NCBI GenBank assembly: GCA_031273215.1
Contig: JAISSF010000003.1
Span: 1-64,000, forward strand
Direction: 5' to 3'
Length of the DNA stretch: 64,000 nt
DNA from: Mycoplasmataceae bacterium
GTDB taxonomy: Bacteria; Bacillota_I; Bacilli_A; Mycoplasmatales; Mycoplasmoidaceae
Below the pieces are notes generated by a model. That model saw only the letters and a program-made list of their open reading frames with translations, did no database searches and had not been told where the DNA came from. Below are positions 32,383 through 43,110 of the stretch, piece after piece; the first letter of the stretch is position 1; the number at the start of each line of letters is the position of its first letter. Made by a program: the position numbers and the translations under genes.

Positions 32383-33591
32383 TTAAATAATCCCAACTAA
32401 TTCTTTACCTTTTTTATATTGTTTAAGAGCATTGATTAAAACATCAATATCTGCTTTATCGTTATATAAATACATACTAGCTCTTACATATCCGGTTTTA
32501 TTATGTGTGAATTTTTCTTGTAGTTTAACACAGGCCATACCACCACGTACAATAATCTTCTTATTACCTAAATAGTTACTTAAATCTTGTGGGTTTACTC
32601 CAGTGATATTAAATGAACACACGGGTAGATCTGAACCAGCTGATGCATATTCAATGTTTTTAACTTCCTTTATTCTTTTATCAAAATACTTTTTAAGTTC
32701 TAATTCATGTTGGTAGATGTTATTTAATCCAATTTTGCTTAAAAAGGCCAAGGCAGACCCGAATCCAAGTATCCCCTCAGTATTAGGTGTCCCACCCTCT
32801 AAACGGTCAGGAATGGGTGCTCAATTGATTTTAGCGGCGGTTACAGTAGACACAGTTCCTCCTCCAAATTTAATAGGATGCATATTGTTTAAGTGTTTTG
32901 CTTTACCACATAATACTCCTACACCACTAGGCCCACACATCTTATGAGCAGAACATACAAAGAAGTCAATATCTAGTTTTTTAAAGTCTAATTTTTGTGC
33001 TGGTACAAATTGGGTAGCATCTATTATCACAATAATATCCTTATTTACTTTTCTTGCTGCTTTAACAATTTTAGCAATGTCTATAGTTTGTCCCACTAAA
33101 TTCCCGGAACTAGCGAAGCTGATTACTTTTGTTTTCCCAGTTATAGCTTTAACAAATGCATTTGTTGTAGGGAAGTTGTTTTCATCTTTAGCAAAAACCA
33201 ACTTAACTCCCTTACTCTCACTTTGCATTCAAGGTAACAAGTTAGATGAGTGCTCTCCATAACTAACTACTACTTCATCCTCCTTCTTTAGGGTAGCTAT
33301 GATATTGGTAGTAATGATGTTCATGCTTTCTGTAGCGCCACTAGTGAATACAATCTCATTAGTTTCTGCATTAAAGAATTTAGCACAGCTAATTCTTACA
33401 TTAGCTAATTTCTTCTTTAATTCATTAGCTATTGGTGAATCTGTATTATGTGGATTAGTGTTATACTTTGTATAGTATTCGCTTACTGTATCAACAACAC
33501 ATTTAGGTTTAAGTGCTGTGGCACTTGAATCTAAATATACTCAACCTTTATTATTTATAAATCAAGGAAAATACTTTTTCAAACTTGTCAT
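32383..33591 (-). CDS. sufS: Cysteine desulfurase SufS
   Basis: The 402-aa PLP enzyme takes sulfur from cysteine for Fe-S cluster and tRNA thiolation pathways. It begins MTSLKKYFPWFINNKGWVYLD. The PLP-binding Lys is in FFVCSAHKMCGPSGVG. The active-site Cys is in VRGGMACVKLQEKF, with the class II (SufS) arrangement. TATAAT is 6 nt before ATG. sufB lies 3 kb away on the other strand, with two surface genes between them. Downstream (minus strand) a cassette of ATPase F and a second partial copy of its own 3' end follows. Confidence 0.9.
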
Positions 33592-33636
33592 AAAATAATT
33601 ATAGAGTTAATGTAAGTATCGCTTAGTTTGTTTTAA

Positions 33637-35304
33637 TTAAAGAATTGGTTGGAACATGTTGTCAGGATCATACAGTTTGCTACTTCAACCTGGATCATTT
33701 CTATAACGAGAAAGTAAACTTGATGGTACGTATATTATTCCATCTTTTGGTTGTTTACCATTTTTACTAAAATGGTCCGCATCTTGGAAAAGTATATCAC
33801 CACCACCACCAACATACTCTGTGGCAGGAATAAATGTATTAGAGCGTAATCATATGGTAGTTAAACTAGATGATGGTACATCCGGATAATCAGTCGTAGC
33901 GCAGAAAGCAGCGTATCTTATTGTTTTCGCACTCTCAGGCAAATCCAAAGACGCAACACTATTGCATCCAGCAAACGGACACTCACCTATCATTCTTTCA
34001 TTCCCACCCAATATGATACCTGTAGTAAAAATTTGATTACGGAAACAATTCCTACCCAGGTACTCAATGGTAGAAGGAAGGGTAATAGTGCCGGTAATAA
34101 ATTTGGTGCTACTCCCCATAAATCCCAACGCTCCTCGGTCAGCACTATAGCAATTTCCAAGCCCCTTCACGGTATACGTAATACTTAGATATGTAATTGT
34201 AGAACCAATTACTACATCCACCCCTTCAAGGGCTGCTGATACATTCCTTCCCGTATCGTAACATTCAACGAAGTGATGAATAGGATCTATTTCAGAAAAC
34301 CTCATTCCTCCACTTGTTCAGCCGGATCATTCACCGCTTTGATCGTTATTTAATACAGTATAGGGTACAACGAAAGAATTAGTAGGTATAGTATATTCAA
34401 CGGTAAAAGAACCATAATAATTCGGACTTTGTTTTGATTGTATAGTAAATTTATAATCACTACCACGAGTGTATGCGTAAGAGTAGTTAAGAATTGTATG
34501 TGGATCGTCAATCCCAACTCTTACCAGTGCATTGTAAGCATCCGTAGCAGCTGACGATGCTGTACCCAAAATAATAGAATCCGGAAGATTAATTGTTGCT
34601 AAATTCACTCTTTGTACAATATAAAAAACAGGAACATTGCCAGTATAAACAGTTGAACCAGAAGCAGGGGTATAGATACTTTGTATGAACCACTATAATC
34701 GGAACCGGTATTTAATACATGAGTAGGATCTCACTCACTTTGAGAAACGTTAACATCAATTTGATTCAAATCAATACCTGGATTTTTTTGTTTAAGTCTT
34801 AATAAAACTTCTAGTTTAGTAGGAGCGGTAGGGAACGGATTATCATCATCAGTCGATAATTGTGTAGTATTAATCACAGTTGATAAATCAGTAGCAGTAG
34901 CAAGTGTTCAAGCAACATTAACAGTACCACAGAAAACACGAGACGTTTCTTTAACGGTAATATCGATATTAGTTGTGCTTGAAGCGTATGATGGAATGAC
35001 TAGGTCATTTAAAACAGAAATAGTATCAGCACCATTATTAGCTACGATACCACCTAAGAAGCTAAGAATATCTGAAGGTGTTGGAGCGGTAGTTAAAACA
35101 GTTGTACCATAATTTAAATTAGCACTTTCAAATACATCTGCGGAAGCAATATCAATCGAACCTACGGTATGACTACTATAAGTTTTAGGTTCATTTACAT
35201 CAGTAATGGAGATATCAGGTAGAGCGCTGCAAGTTAGTGGAGCACTAACAACAGCACACCCCCCCCAATATTCTAGTAATATGTTTCTTTGCTTTTCCTG
35301 TCAT
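33637..35304 (-). pseudogene. LRR-type surface lipoprotein, OFF and frameshifted
   Basis: From ATG at 35304 (MTGKAKKHITRILG) the frame enters eight G bases (35259-35266) and stops at TAG four codons later. With seven or ten G bases it reads GGGCAVVSAPLTCSALPDIS, a lipoprotein-like signal, and continues to about 34675. There a second shift (near TACAAAGTATCTATACCCC) is needed to reach YTPASGSTVYTGNVP and the C-terminal BspA-like part (GTITLPSTIEYLGRNCF, ESAKTIRYAAFC), which ends at 33637. Two lesions, one of which is not a homopolymer, suggest a pseudogene. It may serve as a reservoir for recombination. Confidence 0.65.
35259..35266 (-). repeat. Poly-G tract (G8, C on + strand), OFF
   Basis: Eight G bases on the coding strand in the signal region of the surface gene starting at 35304; seven or ten would open the next part of the frame. 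Confidence 0.7.
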
Positions 35305-35313
35305 AATCTTAAA

Positions 35314-36646
35314 TTAAGTTAGAGAAGTTCAATTAATTGTTTTACTAGTACCTTGCGTATAGTTTATTGAACCGGCAACTGGAGATAATACAATTGTACC
35401 ATTTGTTGCTGTAGTATTATTAATTACTGCATTAATTTGTCCTCAATATAAAGCATCAAAGCCAGTGTTAATATTGTGTAATCATGTCATAACATCACCA
35501 ATTCCAGAAGGCGGAGCGTTAAATTGTATATCACTAACTGATTGAATGTTGTCCATTGTTGTCGATAAACTTACTTGTTGAGTAGAAGAGTATGTTCAGT
35601 TATAACCAGCTACTAAGCCAGCATTAGTAACAGAAGCGTAGTAAGGTGTTCCGCTAAATCCTAAGTATGCGGCACCACTATTAAGGTAGAATGATCAATT
35701 ATCATAATGAGAAGCCCCACCGATTCAACCAAATGAATTCGTTCATCATGATTTATTATTATTTTCTTCATAGAAAGATGTTTCAACTTGAGTATTGGTT
35801 GGAGCAACTATATATGAGTAAGCTCTTGATGTAGGTCAGTTACCTGCATTGGATAATTGCGGACGGAATAATTCAAGAGTGATAGCAATTGGGCTTTGTC
35901 CCGCGTAAACTCCACCAGCAACCGGTTTAACATATAGGTTATAATGGTCTTGTTCATTGCTTCATAGGTTAGTAAGCGAAGCATTATTATCCACACCTAT
36001 GCTTCCAGTTCAATAAGTTGCTCCTTCTACTCCATACCCCAATTGTACACTATTTAGTTGTAAGTTAGGATCTACAATGTGAATAATAGATCAAGCATCA
36101 CTCATTGTAATTGTAGCGTGTTCTTGATTTCTATAACTTAATAAATTTGAATTAGTTGGCACGTTAAAATCAGTAGCATTTAAGTCTTGAGACAATGTTC
36201 TAGCTGGTGCAACTGTAATATATAGTCCCAACGTAAATGAACCTTCGTAACCACGGCTCCCAGATTTTGTTGTAACAATAACTGAGTTATACCCAGATAC
36301 TGCAGGATTCGTTAATTCAGGTACAATGATGTCATTCATAACATCCTGATGTTGACTTTGCAAAGCGATGCTGTTTAGGAAAGAAAACATATATTGTTGA
36401 ATCGAAACCTTATCAGTTGGTCCTGTATATGGTGCACCTTCGACATTCATATTTAATGTATCACCTTGAACATTGAACACTGTCTTAATATTTATTTTAT
36501 CTACACCGATTACACCAATCCCGTATAAAACCCCAACTGTAGTTCCACCAACTACACCTAAACCAGCGATAGGAAGTAATAATCCTAAAAGTAAAGCTTT
36601 CTTAGTGTGTCTTCTTGAACTCTTGGGGGGGGGTATTGTGCTTCAT
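35314..36646 (-). CDS. Phase-variable membrane-anchored surface protein, OFF
   Basis: The long frame encodes an anchor (KSSRRHTKKALLLGLLLPIA then GLGVVGGTTVGVLYGIGVIG) and about 390 residues of Asn/Thr/Ser/Trp-rich surface sequence, ending at 35314. It links to ATG 36646 (MKHNTP...) through a run of nine C bases on the coding strand (36625-36633). With eight or eleven the frame is continuous; with nine it ends at TAA ten codons after the run. The state is therefore OFF, reversible by losing one base. The next surface gene starts 10 nt downstream, so the two may be co-transcribed. No enzymatic motif is seen. Confidence 0.7.
36625..36633 (-). repeat. Poly-C tract (C9, G on + strand), OFF
   Basis: Nine C bases on the coding strand, four codons after the ATG at 36646, coding Pro. 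Eight or eleven would keep the frame. Confidence 0.7.
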
Positions 36647-36667
36647 AATATTTATATTATATATAAA

Positions 36668-36675
36668 CCCCCCCC
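36668..36675. repeat. C8/G8 tract in a divergent promoter
   Basis: Eight C bases lie between the surface gene (minus strand, TATAAT about 10 bp away) and sufB (plus strand, TATAAT 15 bp away). Length changes would alter promoter geometry on one or both sides, as shown for homopolymers in promoters of other mycoplasma surface genes. Confidence 0.55.
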
Positions 36676-36702
36676 AATGTGGTATAAAAATATAATTTGA
36701 GT

Positions 36703-38058
36703 ATGGCTTATAAATATGGTTTTAGTACAAACTATAAAAATAAAGTTAGTGTTACTAAAGGTTTAAGCACTAAAATTATTAAACAAATATCAGAACTAAA
36801 ACAAGATTGTGATTATGTTAAACAATTGAGATTAGAGGCATATAAAGCATTTACTAAATTATCTAATCCTAAATGAGGCCCAGATTTAGAGTTCATTAAT
36901 TTTAATGACTATATATATTATTCATCTCCCGAAATTAGTGAAACTAAATGAAGTGAAATCCCTAAGAAAATTAAGGATACATTTAATAAATTAAATATAC
37001 CTAAAGAGGAAGCTAAAATATTAAGTGGAGTTAATGAACAATATGATTCGCAATCTTTCTATCATAATATTGAAAAGGAATTAAAAGATAAGAAAGTAAT
37101 ATTTTGTAGTATAGAAGAAGGATTTAATAAACACTTTGATATTATTAAACAATATTTTAATAAATTAATACCCTATACAGATAATAAATATGCCGCATTA
37201 AATACTGCTGTATGATCAGGTGGTAGTTTTCTATATGTACCTAAAGGAGTAAAAGTAGATAAACCGTTACAAGCATACTTTAGAATTAATACTAAATCGG
37301 TAGGACAATTTGAAAGAACATTAATTATTATTGATGAAGGAGCTGAAGCACACTATTTAGAAGGATGCACTGCGCCAATCTATGATAAAAACAATTTACA
37401 TGCTGCTGTGGTAGAAGTATTTGTTAAAGATAATGCTAAGTTTAAATATACTACTATTCAAAACTGAAGTAGTAATGTATTAAACTTAGTTACTAAAAGA
37501 GCGATATTAGGTAAGAATGCATATATGGAGTGGATTGATGGCAATATTGGTTCTGGATTAAATATGAAATATCCTGCTACTATATTAAAAGGGGATAATA
37601 GTGTAGCTAAATGTATATCTATTGCTGCTAGTGGTAAAGATATGGTTATGGATACTGGAGCAAAGATGATTCATATGGGAAAGAATACAAGAAGTAATAT
37701 TATTGCTAAATCTATATGTATTAATGGGGGAGTAAGTAATTACAGAGGATTGGTAGATATTAAGAAACAAGCAAGTAATAGTTATAGTGAAGTTAAGTGT
37801 GATACATTAATATTAGATAATATCTCTTCATCTGATACTATTCCTGCAGAGATTATTGGTAATAACACATCATTTATTAAACATGAAGCTAAAGTAAGCG
37901 ATATTGATAAAGAATTAGAGTTCTATATAAATACTAAAGGCATTGACAAAAAAGAAGCACAACAACTATTATCATTAGGATTCATTCAACCATTTAGTGA
38001 TGAACTACCACTAGAGTATGCTATTGAACTAAATAGATTACTAAAACAAATAATATAA
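36703..38058 (+). CDS. sufB: Fe-S cluster assembly scaffold SufB
   Basis: The 451-aa SufB/SufD-family protein normally forms the SufBC2D scaffold for Fe-S clusters. Recognisable parts are [33 protein letters not shown], the conserved Cys in [30 protein letters not shown] and the C-terminal [25 protein letters not shown]. The Cys found near the C-terminus of E. coli SufB is replaced (FYINTKGI), as in other Firmicutes-type SufB. TATAAT is 6 nt before ATG. No sufC or sufD is in the window, so partners must lie elsewhere. Confidence 0.9.
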
Positions 38059-38120
38059 TTTACCATCAAAATTGTTGTGTTTGGTAAAAAATGCGAAAAT
38101 TTACGAAACACTAATATAAC

Positions 38121-38450
38121 CTATTTCAAGTTATTGCGTTTTAATATACCTTCAATATTCTCAAATTTTTTATTAGTTGCTTGTATAAAATTAACTAATA
38201 ATTCTCTATTATTCTCAAATCTATCATTTGTATCTTTTATAAAACCTATTAATAAATCTCTCGTAGAATGTTGCTTTGTCTTTTTAACATTTTTAGTTTT
38301 TCTTTCGCCTCTTTTATCTGGTTTTATAGGATCTGTATCAGGTGTAACAGTTACTTCTTCTGGTTTGCCATCATCAATTTTATTAACTATAACAAATGAA
38401 CCAGTTGCGTTTTCTCTCAAGCCAAATTCTTTAAATTCTATCTTTCTCAT
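38121..38450 (-). CDS. Small coiled-coil hypothetical protein
   Basis: A 109-aa protein. The ATG at 38450 is 6 nt after TATAAT (an in-frame ATG 21 nt upstream would overlap the -10 box). The N-terminal part is MRKIEFKEFGLRENATGSFV, followed by a charged linker rich in Lys, Pro and Thr. The C-terminus has heptad-like repeats (LIGFIKDTNDRFENNRELLV, NFIQATNKKFENIEGILKRN), suggesting a coiled coil similar in style to mollicute DUF16 proteins. I do not recognise a function. Confidence 0.6.
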   Translation of the reverse strand: MRKIEFKEFGLRENATGSFVIVNKIDDGKPEEVTVTPDTDPIKPDKRGERKTKNVKKTKQHSTRDLLIGFIKDTNDRFENNRELLVNFIQATNKKFENIEGILKRNNLK

Positions 38451-38507
38451 ACATATATTATAGAGCTGCATTGCATATTTTTTCTCTATATTTTCCCGTT
38501 TTATTCC

Positions 38508-39146
38508 CTACTTTTTCTTACTTAAATTTTTAATTGGTTCATAAGAAAATCTATGTTGATTAGCAATGGTACCATGTTTAATAATTGCATTCTTATGCAA
38601 TTCAGTTCCATATCCTTTATGTTTATCAAAACCATATTGAGGATAGTCTTTAGCTAATTGTTCCATATAACGATCTCTTTCTACTTTAGCAATAATACTA
38701 GCAGCAGCAATACACATTGATTTAGAATCACCTTTAATATATGTATCATACTTAATATCTTTAGATACTAGTTTTTCTCCATCAATTAAAAAAGCATCAG
38801 CTCTGTTTTTATATTTATCTGCTAAAATCATCATCGCATTTTTGGTAGATGTTTTTATATTGTTTTCTAAATCTACTTGGGATGAAGAAATAAAGATAGT
38901 ATCAGCAACAATTGCATTTTGTTTTATTTCTTCATATAACTTATCTCTTTTTAATTTACTTAATTTCTTACTATCATTAATTTCATTATTGATATATTCT
39001 CTGGGAAAGATAACTAAACCAACTACTAATGGCCCAGCTCAACAACCTCTACCAACTTCATCAATTCCTCCAATAGTTTTATACCCTTGACTATAGTATT
39101 GGTTATCTAATTCATATAGGTTAACTTTCTCTTTAGTTTTTTTCAT
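38508..39146 (-). CDS. rnhB: Ribonuclease HII
   Basis: The 212-aa type 2 RNase H cleaves RNA in RNA-DNA hybrids and at misincorporated ribonucleotides. The N-terminal motif is GGIDEVGRGCWAGPLVVG with the catalytic Asp-Glu pair and a TGA-coded Trp. KLSKLKRDKLYEEI, SKSMCIAAASIIAKVERDRY and QYGFDKHKGYGTELH follow in the expected order. The ATG at 39146 lies inside the end of rbgA (14-nt overlap), so the two genes are coupled, as in many Firmicutes. Confidence 0.95.
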
Positions 39147-39948
39147 AATTTACTCTACAAATCTTACCATCTTTAATTAGATTTAAAAAATAATCCATAC
39201 CCCTTTCTTTATCATATAAGTTTTCCATTTTATAGAAGTTAAATCTTCTACATAAGAAATCAATGAAATCACTAAAAGAAACATGTGTCGGAATTTTAAA
39301 ATAAGAAACAAATTGTTCTCTATATTTTAACATAAAGAAGTTATAAGCTCATTCACATGTATCTTCTAAGGGAATAACATCTTTTTTAATTACATTAAGT
39401 AAAGATAAAATATACCCTTGTTCATCAGTATCTACTTTCTTAACCATAATACCTGGTGTATCGTATAAAAAGAAGTTATCACTAATCTTAATTAGTTGTT
39501 TTCTTTTTGTAACTCCTGGTTTATTTTGTACAATAGCTCTACTACCATATTCACTACAAGCATTAATTAAACTAGATTTACCTACATTAGGTAAACCTAA
39601 TACTAACATATAGAATTGAGGGACTAATAAACCTTTAGTTTTAAGTTTATCTATCTTATCAGCAAAGAATTTATTTAATTGATATAGTATTTGTTCTTTA
39701 GCATCTCCGTCTTTAATAGACAGCACCATAACATCATCAGGAATGTTTAAACTTTTAGCATCAGCTAAATCTTCTTTAAGAGCAACGGTCATTTTAGGTT
39801 TATTAATAAGTTTAATTAAATCACTGTTTCTCGATGTATTAATTGCTCTGGCATCTATTACCTCGATTATTAGATCTAAAGGTTTGGTATCTTTAATATC
39901 ATTTGTGGCACGAGCCATGTGGCCTGGAAACCAGTTTATTTTAGACAT
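39133..39948 (-). CDS. rbgA: Ribosome biogenesis GTPase RbgA (YlqF)
   Basis: A 271-aa circularly permuted GTPase needed for late 50S assembly. It starts MSKINWFPGHMARATNDIKD; the permuted G motifs are IEVIDARAINTSRN, VALKEDLAD (for NKxD), GLPNVGKSSLINA (G1) and NKPGVTKRKQ / YDTPGIM (G2-G3). TATAAT is 6 nt before ATG. It is the first gene of a two-gene unit with rnhB. Confidence 0.95.
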
Positions 39949-40029
39949 ATAGAAATTATAACTCTACATTTTAAGGTTCATAAAAATCATTTTTTTGCTA
40001 GTAACAGCATAAAATGAAAAAAGCAGCAC

Positions 40030-41726
40030 CTAAAATTGTATCGGGTTATGATCTAAATCATGAGCATTTTGTATGTAATCCGAATGATTGGTTGCGTGGC
40101 TAGAACTACGGTAGTAATAAGCTCCTTTAGATTGATAAAATGGACTTAAAGTAAAGAATGGCATAATAATATCGTTGTCATGAATAAAAATTAATACATA
40201 TTCCATTACTTCATCTACATATTCATTTGCAATAGCACCTCTGTTTGCACTATTAGCACCAACCATTACATTTTCTACAATAGAACCAGCATTATATTGT
40301 GAAGCACTAACCGTATCATAATCAATTAAACCCATCGTCGTACACGCTTCAATAAAACCTTTTCTTTCTGTGACACAGACTAAAGATAATCCAGACGCAT
40401 AGGAAAATGCGCCCCTGAAAGCATAGTTAGGCATATACACGGTAGTGCCACCAGTTACTAAATCGTAATCAAGGTAACAGTCTCCAAAAGCAAATCCATT
40501 AGCAACACCAACCCCTAAATTTAATGCTTTGCATCCCCAATGATTCATTAATGGAAAATTAAATGTATGCTTTGGAGTTCCTCAATCTTCAACATCAACG
40601 CACCCACTCATGATATCTCCAACTGGATAAACTGCACCATCTGTTTCTAGTAGGTGATTTCCTTTAGGCAATAACACCGTGCCGATGACTTTATGTCCAA
40701 ATCCATACGTATTTACTAATTCATAATATGGATTTTCTTTGGCAACATTGATACTTTCAACATCGGAAATAACACTAGAAAAAGAAGGATATCGTGAATT
40801 ATCAAGAATAACGGGTTCAGCTGCTAAAATTAATTCAACACTCATATAAGCTGCCGAAAAAATATTAGAAACATCAGGACCAATATAAATACGTGTGTTT
40901 TCGGGAACAAAACTATTGTATGTAAATGCGGCCGGTCCGAATCCTCTACTAAAACATGATGGTGATAGACTTATTTCGCCGTTCAGGATAATGTCGTTAA
41001 AAGATTGTCCTAAAAAAGCACGAAACCCAACTGCACAATTACCATTGATTATTAATCTTTGAATATTTGAAGGGATTGTGGGTATATAAACGAATTCTCC
41101 ACCTTGATTAACAAAAGCATAATCATCGATATATTGAACATTTTCCGGAATGATCATAGCGTTATACTCTTCAAGATCTAGCCCTTCTTTAACCCCCTTT
41201 AAGTGTACTCCATTAACTTCGCTTTCAATGTCATAATCTTCATCGGGTATTGCTACAACTTGAGGGTGGCCAGATAAAGTAAAGGATTGCATATCTAAAA
41301 TTTTGCTAGATTGTTTAACGTTATATGTTTCAATAATAACAACAGTTTCATCAGTCATTTCGCTCGGTTCTTTAACAACTTCAATGTGTGCGTTGATCAC
41401 TGAGGAGTTCTGCCCATCAATTACAACTTTTAAATAGTCATTAAGTGGATATCCATCTTTTGTGTGCAAATTAAATCTTAAATCATGGACGTGATTTTCA
41501 GAACCATGATAGTTTATGGTAAAATTAATTTTTGAGAATTGTTCAAAATCTAATTCATCGTTTTCATTAAGTGAAATCATAGCAGCACTATCTATTGGAG
41601 CATTATTCACTGCGTAGTAAATATAACATCCAGTACCAATTCCGGCACTTAACCCAACAATACCGCAACAAACACCAATTAATGTTTTATTGGTTATTTT
41701 TTTTTTTTTTTTGATGGTAATTTCAT
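40030..41726 (-). CDS. LRR-like surface protein with poly-A phase site
   Basis: The frame 40030-41721 encodes an N-terminal anchor (KKKKKITNKTLIGVCCGIVG, then LSAGIGTGCYIYY) and about 540 residues, partly BspA/LRR-like (YDDYAFVNQGG-type and IYIGPDVSNIF segments). The start is unusual. ATG at 41726 leads through 16 A bases (41697-41712) into an immediate TAA, and 17 A would join it to the frame. An ATT at 41719-41721 is already in frame, with AAAGGAG five bases upstream, one of very few good Shine-Dalgarno sequences here. So either the gene is OFF or it starts at ATT. TATAAT lies about 20 nt upstream, giving a real leader. Confidence 0.65.
41697..41712 (-). repeat. Poly-A tract (A16, T on + strand)
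   Basis: Sixteen A bases on the coding strand encode a Lys run at the N-terminus of the surface protein. The run is far longer than neighbouring A runs and lies between the two possible start codons and the anchor segment, so length changes can switch the frame. Confidence 0.65.
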
Positions 41727-41800
41727 CTCCTTTACAAGTTTATTATTATTATATAATAATTTTTAATCACCAGACTTATATTTTTTTTTATAATATAAGT

Positions 41801-42007
41801 ATGAATAAAGAACTTCATCCAAAAACTCAGTTAGTTAAATTTACGTGTTCTACTTGTGGAGCTAGTTTTGAAATTGAATCAACTAACAAAAATAGTGAAG
41901 TATCTTTAGATGTATGTTCTCACTGTCACCCTGTGTATATTGGTGGTAACGTTGAGCAAAAGATAAAAGGTAAGGCTGAGAAGTTAGCTAAGAAATTTAA
42001 AAAGTAA
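41801..42007 (+). CDS. rpmE: 50S ribosomal protein L31
   Basis: A 68-aa protein with the L31 signature MNKELHPKTQLVKFTCSTCG and a second Cys pair in VCSHCHPVYIGG. The four Cys make this the zinc-binding (CxxC) form. The basic tail is KGKAEKLAKKFKK. It is followed 23 nt later by prfA, a common pairing in Firmicutes and mollicutes. Confidence 0.95.
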   Translation: MNKELHPKTQLVKFTCSTCGASFEIESTNKNSEVSLDVCSHCHPVYIGGNVEQKIKGKAEKLAKKFKK

Positions 42008-42030
42008 CCCTTTTAGATTTTATTTTATAA

Positions 42031-43110
42031 ATGAAATACAATATTAGACTATATGAATCTTTAGAAAGAATGGCTGACAAGTATGACAGCTTTATTAAAG
42101 AGTTAGAAGACCCAACTATTCCTGTAAATAAAGTAACTGAGATTAATAAACAATTAAAGAGAATAGGTGTCATTAAAGATAAGTTCTTGCAATACAAAAA
42201 GGCGATAGATGATGGAAATAGCACGGAAGAGATATTGAGTAAGGAAACTAATAAAGACATGATAGAAATGGCTCAAATGGAGTTAGAAGACCTAAAACAA
42301 AAGATTCCTCAATATGAAGAAGAACTAAAGATTATGTTATTACCAGTTGATCCATATGATGATAAGAATATTATTGTAGAAATGAGACCAGCTGCTGGAG
42401 GTGATGAAAGCGGTATCTTTACATCAGATTTATTCTCAACATACAAAGTATATTGTGAACGTATGGGTTGAAAAGTAAGAGTGATTGATTTATCGGTTTC
42501 AGCTTTTGGATATGATTATGTTTTTTTCAATGTTGTTGGTACTGATGTGTATAGTAAAATGAAATTTGAATCAGGAGTTCATCGTGTGCAAAGAATTCCT
42601 GCAACAGAATCAAAAGGAAGAGTACACACTTCTACCATTACTGTAGCTGTTATGCCTGAGTTAGATGAAGTAGATATCAAAATTAAACCAGAAGAAATCA
42701 GAGTAGATGTTTACCGTGCTGGCGGTGCTGGAGGACAGCACGTTAATAGAACAGAAAGTGCTGTTAGATTAACTCACTTACCTACAGGTATTGTTGCTGC
42801 TTGTGATAGTGAACGTAGCCAAATAGAAAATAGGGCACAAGCAATGAAATTATTGTTATCTAAGATTTGAGAAAAAGCAGAAAAGGATAGACACGACCTA
42901 ATAGATAATATGAAGAGAGAACAAGTAGGGACTGGAGATAGAAGTGAAAAGATTAGAACATATAACTATCCACAAAACAGAGTAACAGATCACCGTATAG
43001 GTTTGAGCTTAAATAAATTGGATTACATTATGCAAGGATATTTAGATGAAATCATTGACGCATTAATTGCAGATGAACAAACTAAATTATTAGAAAATCT
43101 AAAGATTTAA
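42031..43110 (+). CDS. prfA: Peptide chain release factor 1
   Basis: A 359-aa RF1 that recognises UAA and UAG. The GGQ hydrolysis motif is in [20 protein letters not shown]; the C-terminal [21 protein letters not shown] is typical. Two TGA codons encode Trp (GWKVR and IWEKAEK). RF2, which would read UGA, is expected to be absent in such genomes, so RF1 is the sole class-I factor. Downstream of rpmE; convergent with the membrane protein at 43111. Confidence 0.95.
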
